DNA from: Atriophallophorus winterbourni
Lineage: Eukaryota > Platyhelminthes > Trematoda > Plagiorchiida > Microphallidae
NCBI GenBank assembly: GCA_013407085.1
Contig: JACCGJ010023477.1
Span: forward strand, 62,001 to 126,000
Direction: 5' to 3'
Length of the DNA stretch: 64,000 nt
Below the pieces are notes generated by a model. The model was not told the DNA's origin and made no database searches. It saw only the letters and a list, made by a program, of their open reading frames with translations. Position numbers and translations under genes: made by a program. How positions within the stretch are numbered: the first letter of the stretch is position 1; each line of letters starts with the position of its first letter. Below are positions 1-11,389 of the stretch, one piece after another.

Positions 1-1288
1 ACACTTTGCAGTAGTAACCTGCAAGAACTTCTGCAGCCTCGAACGCAGTCGTAGTTAGACCATTTGGTGTGCGTAGTGCTGAGATTCCTGGCTTAATTTT
101 TGATGTAGTGTTAACGATCTGGTACAGGACTTTGGGGTTTCGCTCCATCATGGTCAGTAGTCTTGCCTGATGAGACTGCTTATCCTCGGTGATAAGAGAG
201 GTGACCTTGTTCCTCAACAGACGATATGTTTCCCAATTATCTGGCATCGGATTGTGGACATAGTTTCTCCATGCATCGTTGCGTATCTTAATCCACTTCC
301 TTGTGCGGCTTCTCAACGTGAAGGTAAATCGTTTTTTCGCTGTCTTTGGCACAAATCTGGAATGTAGGTTTATTTCATCACACAGCTTCTCTTTGAAGTT
401 TACCCAAGAACGATGCACGTCCGTGGTGTCTGGTTTCCAGTCAGAAATCGTTCGAAGAGCATTGTGAAGACTTCCAATATCCAGTTGTAGTTTTGTTTTG
501 TTGATGTCATTCGTTCTCTCAGCTTGACAAACATAATCGAATAAGAGGACCAGGTGGTCGCTAGAACCCAATGGAGTTTCGTAGCTCAGATTTTCGACGG
601 CATGTTCCTCACTCGTTAGTATTAGATCCAGGACAGATGGCATGTTACCATCTCTATATCTAGTGTTATCGAAGACGTGGTTATAAAAAGGAATATCGAA
701 GATCAGTTCTTGAAACGCATCGTCGAGCGAATTCGTTGAAAGAGCATTATTCTTCATCAAGTTTGGAAGGTTGAAGTCTCCCATAACCAGGAGTGGCGTT
801 TGAAATCTGGCAGCCAGAAGTCGAATTTTCTGGAGTAGTTCAACATTGTGCGCATCACTTGCGCTTGGAGCCCGATAAATCACGCCAACAATGCAATCAT
901 CTCCAGTAGTCAGCTTAATTGAGCACCACAGAGTATCCTGTACACGTAGGTCAATATCGTCAATTTCTCTGCAGGATAACTGTTGGTTGTAGTAAAGTGC
1001 TACGCCACCGCCGCGTCCCACACGGTCTTGACGGAGAAGACACATTCCTTTTAATGCCAATTCATTGTCTGATAAATGAGGTTCAAACCATGTTTCGGTA
1101 ATTGCAACTAAGTCCGGTGAGTGCTGTGTACATACGGTATCAAGCTCCTGTATTTTGTTTCTCAGACACTGCGCGTTTGTATAGAGACACTTTATGGTTT
1201 TATGGGTTAACAATGATGGACAATGTGAAAGACTAGTTTTAGTTCCAAGTTGTGATATGTTTGGCAAAGATTGAGGGTTGGTATGCAT
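1..1288 (-). mobile_element. CR1-like ORF2, endonuclease domain (open at window edge)
   Basis: Reading down from the ATG at 1288, the minus strand stays open for about 429 codons and leaves the window at position 1 with no stop. It encodes an apurinic-like endonuclease: an N-terminal TNAQCLRNKI block, an AITETW block, the catalytic MGDFNLPN near 785-768 and the terminal SDHLVL near 562-548. The linker to the reverse transcriptase follows (RSRTRKW, then WETYRLLRNKV). Family knowledge: this domain nicks target DNA for target-primed reverse transcription. Seen: no frameshift or stop over about 1.3 kb, unlike almost every other copy here. The ATG lies 48 bp after the ORF1 stop at 1336. It most resembles the CR1-B copies at 23-26 and 42-46 kb. 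The RT lies outside the window, so completeness is unknown. Confidence 0.85.
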
Positions 1289-1335
1289 AAATTCAATCCG
1301 GTTCACAGTATACAGCTGAGGCGTTGAAGTCGTTT

Positions 1336-1881
1336 CTACTTTTCCGACTCGGCATGAGTCGGACACAGATCGTTTTTTGGAGAGCTAATTGAAATGACTT
1401 GACTTGGGCTTGTGAGTGGTATACTGTCTGCAGGATCTAGTTTATTTGTTTTCGGAGCACTCATTCTGACACCACTTGGTAGCTTGCGACTGTTTTGAGT
1501 CCATTGTGCTCGAATTAAATCAGCCATATTGCTAGTCAGGAAGGTGATTTTAAGCGGTCGGGGTCCATCCCCTTTGTATTGGATGGACTTGGGTATCCTG
1601 AACGTATCTATTGCGACAGTTTCATTTACATCGATAGTTTCGGATATAAACTTCCATTGTTGTCTATCATGTTTTTCTGTTTGATTAGGTGCTAGGTTTT
1701 CAGCACACTCAGGAACACCAAGCAGTACTAAACTTCTTGAACTTCTTGCTGATGCCGGATCGGAGGCTTTTGATTTTCGTTCCCACCATGGGAGATCAGC
1801 GAAAATACGGATTTTTGAGCCAGCAACACACCTTAATAAGTATGAGTCTAATAGTATGTTTTCCAGGTCGTTTTCGTTTTT
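1336..1881 (-). mobile_element. CR1-like ORF1, C-terminal part
   Basis: An open frame of 182 codons ends at the stop at 1336, just upstream of the ORF2 start at 1288. In order it shows a DLENILL block, an ADLPWWERK block, LVLLGVPE, a DTFRIPKS block and PRPLKITF. The same order occurs in the ORF1 parts at 25464-26022 and 44784-45518, which supports the assignment. ORF1 proteins of these elements are RNA-binding partners of the retrotransposon RNA; the function of this exact domain is not visible from sequence. The upstream half is missing: at about 1882 the sequence switches to a short stretch matching CR1-A ORF2 (1877-1906 equals 2472-2501). Confidence 0.75.
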
Positions 1882-1995
1882 TCAGGTGATTTCTGGGGAT
1901 GTGCAACATGTCCATGTTAAATAACCGTTTATAGTTACTCGAAACCCATATTCGTTGATATGCTTACTAAAAACATGCAGGATGATACTTGTAAT

Positions 1996-3790
1996 ATCAA
2001 TTCAATTCAATTCAATTTAGCGGTCCAAAAAGCATATACGTTTATAAAATCCACATAAGAATATGATAATTACCAATAACACTGGTAGTAAAACGGGATT
2101 CGTTTGATTATTGAGCAGTTCTGGAATTGAATTACCATCCTCAGAAAAGAAACTGTTTTAGATTGGTTGGATGGCACATGTAACTCCTTGTGATCCACAT
2201 TTATAGTTAACTTCGATGCATGGGTTCAAACTTCAAAGTTGTAATGGTGTAGAATATATAGGTTCAATAATTGGATTGGTCGAAATGCACTTATCCAAAT
2301 TCGATTTGAATAAATCCAAGTTGGTTGAATGTGCAACATTAGAGGGCAGGGAGTTCCAGGTAAAACATACGCGTACACAATAAAATACCTTTGGCAGTTC
2401 TGTCTTGATTCGCGAATATGTACTGTGTATTCATGACTCCCGCTGGTTCGGGGTGGTAGTTGGGTCAATACTTTTTTCAGGTGATTTCTGGGGATGTGCA
2501 ATATAATAAACATAAGAATGAAATCACCTTCGAGACGGTGGTAGTGAGGGTCGAAGAGATTGAGACTTGTAATACTATCTTCGAATCGTTTGTGCTGTAA
2601 ACCACATACGAGCTCGATGATCCTATGATATATTCTCTGCAAGAGGCTGATGTTCTTCTGTAGCTATGGTGACCAAGCCTGAGCCGCATACTCCATGGTT
2701 GGCCTAATAAACGTACTAATTATTCGATGAACAGTTTGTTTCCTGAAACTCCCGAAAAAGCGTTTCAGCAGAAGCAGTACTCTTGACGTCTTTTCATTGA
2801 CAGCTGTGGGGTTATATGACGGTTTAATGTGCTGCTCACCCACACTAAAATCCTTCTCCTTATAAGTGCTTTCAAGAATATGGGAACCAAGGGTGTAAGA
2901 GAACTCGAAATGTCTTCCAACAGTTAACACCATAAATTTTCTGACATTGAAAGAAAAATCATTTCTAACTGACCAGTCCTGTGAAGCATCGAATTCCAGT
3001 TGAAGCTGTCTGCAATCATGAGTTTTGCGTACATGTGTCCACAATTTGATGTCATCCAAAAATAACAAGATTTTGCAGCGAACAAAATTAGGTACGTCGT
3101 TTGCATAGATCAGGAAAAGAATTGGTTCAAGCACTGATCCATGCGGCACTCCACTCGCTCATTTAATAAGTCGTTTCAAAGCGCCATCAACACTTATTCG
3201 AATTATACGGTCGCGGAGATAATCCTCAAACCAGGCTAGTAATGAACCCTCGATAACACGTTGCTCTATTTATTGTAGTAACAGACTGTGGTTGACAATA
3301 TCAAATGCATTTTACATATCGAGATGACAAGCGTGTATTGTGAGACCTTCGTCTACAGCTTGTGTCAAGTTATGGAGGGCGAGCACAAGGTTTAAAAGGT
3401 AAGAGTGTCTTTTTCTAAAGACGTATTTTTCGACTGCGAGCAAGCAATTGTCTCCCAGAAGTTTCGTTACGCTGTTTTATTTAGAGATCACCGGTAGTAG
3501 TGTTACTTGTCGATAGTTGGATACTTCAGAACAGTTTACTTCTTTGTAGTTGGGGATAATGATGTCACACTTCCACTTAAAGAGAACGATCCGTTAAGTT
3601 GAAGAGAGTTTAAACAAGTACGTGATGGGCGTACACAAAGTATGAGCACACTTTTTCAGAATCAGCCTGGTAGTTTCGTCAGATCCGGAAAATTATTTCC
3701 TGTTGAGATTTACGAATTTGCGGACAACACCGTCCGAGGTAATATTTTGTTGTTTTAAAAAATTTTCGGGTGAAATAACGAGAGTTAAGG
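1996..3790 (-). mobile_element. CR1-A copy, reverse transcriptase and 3' end, decayed
   Basis: Reverse transcriptase fragments run from about 3790 to the 3' tail. They include a degenerate SGVPHGSVLEPILFLIY block at 3100-3149 and the palm motif read as FLDD (normally FADD). The C-terminal domain of this clade follows (LLQRIYHR, LNLFDPHYHR). The element ends in a TTCAA/TTGAA microsatellite at 1996-2018. Several frame breaks and stops make it non-functional. The 5' end abuts the tail of another CR1-A copy at 3795, so the two stand head to tail. Confidence 0.8.
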
Positions 3791-3794
3791 ATCA

Positions 3795-4490
3795 ATTCAA
3801 TTTTCAATTTCAATTTCTATTCAATTTCAATTCAATTTAATGGTCTAAAAAGCACATAGCTTTACAAAAACCACAGAATAATATGCGAATTACAAATACC
3901 ATAGGTAGTAAAACGGGATTCGTTTGCCTACTGATCAGTTCAGGAATCTCGTAAAAATACTTAGAGCAAAAATTGTTTTCCACCGGTTTGATTGGGTAAA
4001 TATGTAAGCTTTATTTCGATGCATGGATTAAAAGCTTTATGATGCAGAATATATTGGTTTAATGTTTGGATTGGTCGACATGAAGTTATCCAAGTTCGAT
4101 TTATATATATTCAAGTTGGGTGAATGTGCATCGTTACGGGGTAGGGAGTTCCAAGTAAAACATACACGTACAGAATAAAAATACTTTCGACAGTTCAGCC
4201 TCGAGTCGAGAATAAGCACTGTATAGTTATGACTCCGGTAGTGTGGTAGTCGTGTGAATAATTGATTCAGGGGATGGTTTTGGGTGTGCAATATATTGAA
4301 CATAAGAATCAAGCCGCCTCTAAGACGGCGGTAGCGAGAGTCGAAGAGATTGAGGCTTGTAATCCGATCTTCGTATTGTTTATGTTTTAAACTACTTACT
4401 AGCTTGGTGGTCCGATGATATATTCTCTGCAAGAGACTGATGTCCTTCTGTAGCCAGGGTGACCAAGCCTGAACCGCATACGAGTGGAGA
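3795..4490 (-). mobile_element. CR1-A copy, 5'-truncated 3' end
   Basis: A 154-codon open frame (4037-4490 region) encodes the C-terminal end of ORF2: AVQAWSPWLQKD, LLQRIYHRTTK, RYRRLRGGL and YFYSVRVCFTWNSLP. A 3' UTR follows, with the TTTTTAGACCATTAAA motif and an imperfect TTGAA tail at about 3797-3838. The 5' end is lost at about 4490, the usual product of incomplete reverse transcription. The frame is intact over its length, so this copy looks younger than the one at 1996-3790. Confidence 0.8.
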
Positions 4491-4600
4491 CAGTGGAGCA
4501 TAAATGCTCTAGGACGTCGGTAAATTGTTTGGCTGTCGTTGATTGAAGGCTGATTATATTAATAAGTAGTAAATGACGTTCGACAATCAGGACGGAAGTA

Positions 4601-4634
4601 CACGACCGGTTTCACGGTTGTTGTCTCTCATCAG
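4601..4634 (-). ncRNA. Hammerhead-like motif, degenerate
   Basis: The minus strand reads CTGATGAG, then a 12-base spacer, then GAAACCGGTCGTG. This matches a hammerhead core: CUGAUGA, GAA, then the palindrome ACCGGU as stem III, then C at the cleavage position. Stem I pairing is poor and stem II is only a G-U closing pair, so activity is doubtful. The ACCGGU palindrome is shared with the better motif at 35538-35575. The surrounding 4500-4780 stretch shows no coding signal. Confidence 0.35.
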
Positions 4635-4789
4635 TTATGCGCATTTTGTGTCTTCGTGCCATCTCGTCTTCAAGCAATCAGACATGTTTAGCTATTGTAA
4701 CGTTGCAAAGCATAACATGAATACAGTCAAAGCTATTGTTACAGTCAAATACAATTCGCTTCCACATTAATGAATCGGTAATCCACTTC

Positions 4790-5690
4790 TCTCATGATTG
4801 TGCGACGACCTATCAGATTACCGCGCAAGAATTGGAGTATATGGAGTCATATCAAAAATATTAAACCACCAACGGAATCCCACAAATATCTCTGCTAGGT
4901 CCGGTTCTCTCTCCTAGACATAAACCATTAACGCCCACTCATAATACTAAGAAGCGTTCTGTTCACGGATGATGGACTCGAATCAGTGGTGAGAAATTGC
5001 AAAATTATTTGGATTTTGTTATACACTTGAATCCTTGTATCCTTGGACACGTCAGATTGGGTGGCTGTGAATGATATACTGTGTAACACATGGAATATCT
5101 AGATGTTCTACATTTAGAAGAATATATCTTGGATAAGTTTCTTGAGAAATGGATGCTCGCCACGCAGCTCTGAGCCAAAAGACCATGAAGCATTCATTAA
5201 TAAAAAGCTGAAGCGCGTTTTCAGATTCTTAATAGACGGGCTAACAGAATGTTATCCACCTTTCCACGAATATTATAAAGGTTCAGACTACGAACATAAC
5301 ATCGAATAACGAATGATTGTCATCGTAAAACGATGGAGTACCACAGGGTGGTGAGGTTTTTGTAACGTTCCATGGACTAGACTATTGCGACGTCTGGGTT
5401 TGTGTGACTCAACCAAAAGAAATAATAAGCCATGATATTATTATTACCTATAGAGTAGTGTCTATAGGAGGAGAACTAAGTTCATTAATGTAGAGAGTAG
5501 ACGAGAGGTGGATATAACTCATCCCTCTAGAATACAAGTTCTGCCTGCACTAGGTTTGCTAGACGGACGATCTATTTTATCATAATCTAACTGCGTGCGT
5601 TTCTGACTCGCCTTGCATTGAGTCCTTTAAAGCAAAATTGGATCAACATATCCATAATTTGTAAGCCTATCCTAGATGCACTCGTTATAT
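4790..5690 (+). mobile_element. Heavily decayed CR1-C-like copy
   Basis: No open frame survives, but segments in shifting frames match CR1-C ORF2 in the right order. They are a GLLGPVL-like fragment near 4890, a palm-like FTDD near 4960, the SDWVAVND-like block near 5055-5080, RRLGLCDSTK near 5380-5410 and a final FKAKLDQHIHN near 5620-5660. The order and spacing support one old ORF2 3' half rather than chance. It is far more diverged than the other CR1 copies here. Confidence 0.5.
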
Positions 5691-6059
5691 ACATTTTTTG
5701 TCATTTTAAACTTTTCGCAATACTCCCCTTAAATACTTGAAACCTTTAACTACTTCGGGTCAATACATTGTTTCGTTTATTTTCAGAAAGCTATCAACTT
5801 TCAGTCTGAATATTCAGAATTTTGGAATAAGACATTGACGCTTTTTATGGTTTGTGCATATAACAAAACCATTTTTGCAGAATAATTTTTACACATTATC
5901 GATGAAAAATAATACGTCTTTTGTAGGTCAAGACGTGCACTCTCACTACGAGCGCGAAAACATTGGTTCACCTTCGTTGCGTTCAGCTTTCTATGTTCTG
6001 CGGTGTGATGATTCATCTAGTAACAGTGGTGTGTTTTGATTGCTTCATGTTCACCTAAC

Positions 6060-6265
6060 CTGAAGCGATACCGGTAGTTGATCGCACGATGTTGGAAGTA
6101 TGACCAGTCGACGGCGAAGAATAAGATCTTTCCGATGACGTTAATCCCTTTGAGGACTTGAAGAGTATTAACAGAGTTGCACGCGTAGATCCAATATGGG
6201 AAAATCACGATAAATCCCAATTTGTCCAATTGTCGAATACCGCTACGAGAGTGGTATATCCAGAA
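6060..6265 (-). other. Candidate exon, unrecognised
   Basis: The minus strand has an open stretch between a possible acceptor (GAAGTCAG|CTTTC, about 6265) and a good donor (TTCAG|GTTAGG at 6060). The peptide has a hydrophobic run (LGFIVIFPYWIYAC) and many aromatic residues. Read this way it starts in phase 1, which would fit the phase-1 end of the candidate exon at 8835-8608. It ends in phase 2. I do not recognise a domain. It could be a transmembrane exon of the kringle gene or simply a chance ORF. Confidence 0.25.
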
Positions 6266-6674
6266 AGCTGACTTCGATAGGAGTCCAACAGCGTATAATA
6301 TATCCACGTAAGTGTAAGTTTAGGAACAGTATATCCTGATAATCAGGAGCTCTAAATAATTCGACCGCACGGCACGTTGAACACGTTGAGGATAATCTTC
6401 TCCTCGCTCAAAACGTTCTGATGGACATCAAGTCACCTATACACCTTCATGACGATCATAACGTCTTGAATAAAACTTAAATCACATTGGCGAACGATTC
6501 TTTCCTTCTTTCACCTTTGCATTAGGGCAGCAGTTCAAACATGCGCCTTTCAAACTACAAACTCAAATTCGGAAATCAAACTTGTAGCACGTTATGGGAT
6601 ACATGATAGCATTATAAGGTGTACATTTGGCACTGTAATTGCCGAAAAATTAACTGCGACATTTTAATATGCTG

Positions 6675-7290
6675 TTGGATAAACCCCAACCGCGAGTTGA
6701 CTGTGAAGACGAATAAGATGGTATACAGCGCATGTGTTCTAAATATTTAATTGCACGTAGTAAAAACTAGACCATCCATGCAACACACGGACGTAAGCTG
6801 AATAATTTTTATCCATCTTGTGGTCAAATAACGAACAGTAAAGGGCTTTCTAGAGCCAAAACAACAAAGCAGGTTCGTCGTACTACGATAGTGACATCTT
6901 TATTGGCTGGTTCATGTGTAAAGATTAGAAAAGGATCGTATTACAAAAGATGTATACTTTGGTGAGTTGAAATCAAGCTATTGGGCGAACCGCACTTGTG
7001 GGACGAAGACGTTTGAAAAAGTGATATGAAATCACTTGACATCGATTCTACGAGTTGGTAACAACTTGTTCTTGACCGCTCATTTTGGAGGTACTGTCTA
7101 GAGAGTCCTGTTAAAGATGAAAAAGAGCCAAATTGGCTCTCGGTTTCTAAACGTAGATCTCGGCAACAGCGTGCAACTTTCGCCAATTGGCCAAATAACA
7201 ACTATTATTGTGGGCACTACAAGTGAGATGACTCCTCTAGAATCAGAATGAGGCACGTGAAAATTTCCCGCTCTTTGGATCAACATCTAT
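6675..7290 (+). mobile_element. RTE-like C-terminal remnant
   Basis: The plus strand, in broken frames, follows the end of the RTE element at 59080-59720. It has an RELTVKTNKMVYSACVL block near 6690-6750, a TKDVYFGELKS-like stretch near 6940-6970, and NNLFLTAHFGG near 7055-7090. A relic of the terminal region follows. Many stops and an internal unrelated stretch (about 6830-6900) show long decay. Open frames on the opposite strand here are shadows. Confidence 0.55.
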
Positions 7291-8039
7291 GATGGTGATC
7301 GACAAAACGACGGCAAAAGCAAACTGAAGTAAAAGCACAGACGGTCTGGAAGAAAAACAAATAACTCAGAAAATGTTTTCCACTGTTTCATGTACATTAG
7401 ACTCTACAGCTGTGATCCGCTCAACTCTAATAGGATGGAATATCCTTCAATACAGTCTACCAACACCTAATTTAAATCAGAACGTTGTTTCACATGTCAG
7501 CCTTATCCGTTTGATATGAAACACGTTTGTGAGCATGAAATTCAGTTGAATTCATTCTTCACAATTTTTGTAAATTCAGGAAATTTCTATTCTTGTGTAG
7601 TGAGCTGGATCGCAACAAAGACAGCTAAACGCAATGTCGTATTGGTATGCAACATTTTTCTATTGTCGGCCTGATCCGCACCCGGTATCCGTTACCAGCA
7701 ATTGAGATGAAATCTTTGATACTATGCTTCCAAATTCAGTAGTTACAATTTAACTTGTTGAATATTGATAACATCCATTTCGATTTTTCCAACATCATAC
7801 TTATATTCGTAGCGGAGTTCAAAGCAGGCAGTCGACCTTTGTGTAAGACGCACATGTGATGAAGAGTTTATATGTGAAAGATATACGGAAAGCTCTCTAT
7901 GTTAACCCTGCAAACTGAGAACAATGTGCTCTCAGCCGTACAGATTAAAGGCTATGCTAACTGCGTCAATGTTACCAGGGAACATGCAGCTGTTTCATTT
8001 CACTGCTAAACGGAGATAATTTATTGCATATTACGGTGA

Positions 8040-8170
8040 ATTGTGTGAGAAAAATAGTTCCTAACGAATCGGGCTGTATAGTAATGTTATACTATCTGGA
8101 GTATGAACTAAGCATACGTTTGTGATTTGCACAATTGGTCAACATTGACCGATGGATTACATCTAGGACA
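8040..8170 (+). mobile_element. Short RTE 3'-end relic
   Basis: The bases GTGAGAAAAATAGTTCCTA and the following 110 bp align by eye with the zinc-finger end and early 3' UTR of the RTE at 59660-59770, including the stretch before ACATTGACCGATGGA. There is no open frame. The flanks (7290-8040 and 8170-8600) show nothing I can name. Confidence 0.4.
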
Positions 8171-8607
8171 AAATTTTCGGTGTACCAATACAGTTAAAAT
8201 TAAAGACAAAGTTTTATTTAAAATTGGCTAACACATATAGAAGAGTAACTCAGTAAACGCACGTTGTTTTTGCAATTCCTTTTCTTACATTGAACTTTGC
8301 ATCGCCTGGATGTGAGGCGCCGAAACAAACTCAAAGATACTCGAAAATTTATCCTTAGAAAACGGTGAAAAGTTTTGCAAAATGTATACGAAGAAATGTC
8401 TCCGTTGCGAATTCAGGTTTCAAATACACAACAACCGTTGATAATCAAACGCTATTTCAAAGCTTACCAATTCGCGATTAAATCTCCTGTGTGTTATGTA
8501 TTATAATTTCATTTTGATACGCCCAAATCCTTTAGAATGTTGATTTTAATACTGGATAATGATACATGAATAATTGATTTTTCGTGAGCATGAAATATGG
8601 TGCCTAC

Positions 8608-8835
8608 CTGCTGGACACCGGTCGAATCGATCTACCAAATGCAAACAGAATTCCGAAAATCGACCGTAGGGTGCTTTCCGATGAATCAGGTGGAGTAATC
8701 TTTGTGGAGCAACACAATATTCGAGTGAACGCTCTCCATTGGATCCGAACATGACTTTTTGTGTTTGTCGAATAAATCCCGAAGCGCATTTCACATCCTG
8801 GCTATAAATTGGGTAACCAAGTGGCGCGGGATCCG
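8608..8835 (-). CDS. Candidate exon 4 of the kringle gene, cysteine-containing module
   Basis: The minus strand has a strong acceptor (polypyrimidine TTCTCTTTTTCAG|CG at 8836/8835), 228 open bases and a consensus donor (CAGCAG|GTAGGC at 8608/8607). Entry and exit are both phase 1, typical of extracellular modules, and the entry matches the phase-1 end of the kringle exon at 13234. The 75-residue peptide has four cysteines (VKCAS, EYCVA, EFCLH, DRCPA). I do not recognise a known domain; it lacks the CRNP and PWC signatures of a kringle. That it belongs to the kringle gene is inferred from strand, order and phase. Confidence 0.5.
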
Positions 8836-8839
8836 CTGA

Positions 8840-10845
8840 AAAAGAGAATTGCATTAGTTCACAATGTAGATATGAGATGCGGTCTAACGAAAAGTGCCGA
8901 GATCTCGGGCGATATGCAGCACACCGCCCTCAGGGAGAACACGGAAACACAAAGCACCGAACCGCCTGACGAGAACAATCGCAAACCCACGACGATTCGG
9001 GTTTTGGAGTAACGTTTGGAATCAAAACCTGTTCGAATATAAGAACAAATAAACAAAGACAGCTAAAGTTGAACGATTTGCGATTCGTCAATATCGGTCA
9101 AACGAGCTCAACCTGATGTTACCTTGACATAAAACGTTTAGGGAAACGTTCGAGGTACTGAGAATTCTCGAAAACAGAGCGGCGTTTGAGAGAGTGAGAG
9201 AGAGTAATAAAAGCATTGATCTATTGGCGTTGTCGAATGGTGTGAGATTCTTTATCGATCACCAGTATCGTTGGGTAGGTTGACTTTGTGAGTCAAATGA
9301 GACACATTCAACAAGTAGAGAAAAATCGTGGGAATGATGATATGGTTTAATGTGGCATCGGGTGTCCTTGAAGCAGAATAGACAATAGGACTGCAAATAC
9401 GGTCTGACCAGAATTTTCCTCACATTATCATTGATCCCTCATGTATAAAGACGCTCAGGTTATTGTTTGTCCTTTTAGTTGCTACTTGATCAGTGTAAAC
9501 AACCCGAAACGGTTTTGCATTCGGAAATTGAGAATCCCTATGTATTGATCAGAGTGCTGACAAAAATCCAGAACTCCAATGACTAATGCCTGGATAATAA
9601 ACTAAAGACACTTAATTACTCGGTGAGATCTGTGTTGATGTTCGGTTCTAATCCGAAGTCATGAGAATGATGATTATTTAACCACTCCGAGTATTTGGAT
9701 ATGGTTGCCGCTAAAGTCTATTGGTGATCCTATGACATATAACCTTATTGACTTATGGCAACTCATGAAGCAAGAATCTGAAGGGAACTTCCTGGCTCCT
9801 CAAAGATAGCATTATGGTAGCTATATTCGCAAAAAAAGCACTCAGTGAAGGTCGAAAATACACACATCGTGTGGAATCCATTGATATCCCAGCGGGAGAA
9901 AGTGTGCATGAGAAACAATTGATATAAAAGTGTTGAGTAGAATAAAACAAATATGCCAACGGGTTGAGGTTATTTTGAGACTGTTGAAATGTTCCCTACA
10001 TGATGAGTGAAAACGTAAAAAAACGTTCGTGGGTTGGGCGGCTGTGCTGTGGAAATGCATGCATTTTCGAATTTTTGTTTGTTTTCAAAAGTGATACTAC
10101 CAGTGAAGATTAGAAGATAAGTAATCGTTAGTTTTAATATTCTGATTTTTAAAACCGTGTTAAAATGGACAAGTCCAGTGGAAATATCAACTTGCGAAAG
10201 CATACTCATATTCGAAAGCCGAAACGCGACTTTTGAGTTAGAATTGTATGTGGCACTCGCCGTGATATGGTGAACAATATCTTTGTAAGTCATGTGGCTT
10301 ACGAATTTTCGCGCGCTAAATCAATTTGACAAAAATTACTAGTCATTGGCAAATTATATCATCTCGTGTGAACATCTAATTACAAGACCTTATTTCATCA
10401 TTGATAGCCATTTGGAGCTGGGTAAATGTATAAAGTATCTTCATTTTCACTACTTCATTGCTACAAGTTAAATTGAAAATATCCCAGTGCTTGATCACGA
10501 TAATAACATTTTATGTAGTACCAACAATGCAGCCATCATTATATATTTTCAGGAACTGCTTTTCGTTATCTTCAAATATTTTGTACCGACAACCAGCATG
10601 AACTGTCCAAATATTCTTGGTAAAGGAACTATTTCGCCCCCCACATCATCAATTCTGAAAACTTTCAGCATGAAACAGTAAAAAAACAACTCGCTTCAAA
10701 AATTGCAAAAAGCCTCTTGCTAGACTCTGAGGTTAATAAACGAAGCAACACAGGCATAGCAACACTGGTTTTTTCTTATTAAAAATCAGTTTCATGATAC
10801 AAACACAAGCTTTACCTTGAATAAAAATTGATGATATACAGAGCG
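8840..10845. other. No recognisable feature (intron of the kringle gene if the model holds)
   Basis: This is AT-rich sequence with only short scattered frames. It has a small GA-rich stretch at 9187-9207. I see no transposon protein, RNA gene or convincing exon. Confidence 0.5.
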
Positions 10846-10915
10846 TGCAAAATATACGTCTAACTGCACCATCCATGTAGGACACGAACGATTGCACAGT
10901 ACTCAATCAAACATG
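10845..10915 (+). mobile_element. Tiny RTE-like relic
   Basis: A stretch with ACCATCCATGTAGGACACGA resembles the RTE region encoding ARHERKL at about 59180-59200 and the relic at 6765-6800. It is too short and diverged to be sure. Confidence 0.25.
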
Positions 10916-11389
10916 CCATCGTTGCAGACATGTATTACGTCTCTCTCATAACACACAACAATGCAGTCATCCATTTGAACGCTATCGGAAGCGTAGCAGA
11001 TTAAACGCGTTTGCTGTCATCACCGTAGAATTGTGAAACAGTTTATCTACTCATGTTGTATCATCAGATAATGCGAACGCTTCCAAACAATCACTCAATA
11101 TAGACTTAAAACAGTATGGTTTTGCGGTTCATTATAATTCTTATCAATGTTTCAGGACAATAGTAATGTGTTGCTCACATCCACCGCGATTACACTGTTT
11201 AAAGGCTCATCGATTCTAATCTTGCTCTCTCCCTCTGACGATCGCAAACATCCAGAAACAACTATTTGTGTGTAAGTGCGGAGGATGTGAGCAACATTAT
11301 AGTTTGGTTTTGGGAGCTTAACCAGGCTTTACTTTGTGATTCTGTGTTTGAACACCGTGGTTTGCAGTACCAACCCTATGTAACAGTGG

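Noticed and set aside
2226..2689. Host genes in the many 60-100 codon frames across the window
   Set aside because: Those tested are CR1, RTE or PLE pieces, their antisense shadows, or frames opened by a TTG/CTG start with no motif.
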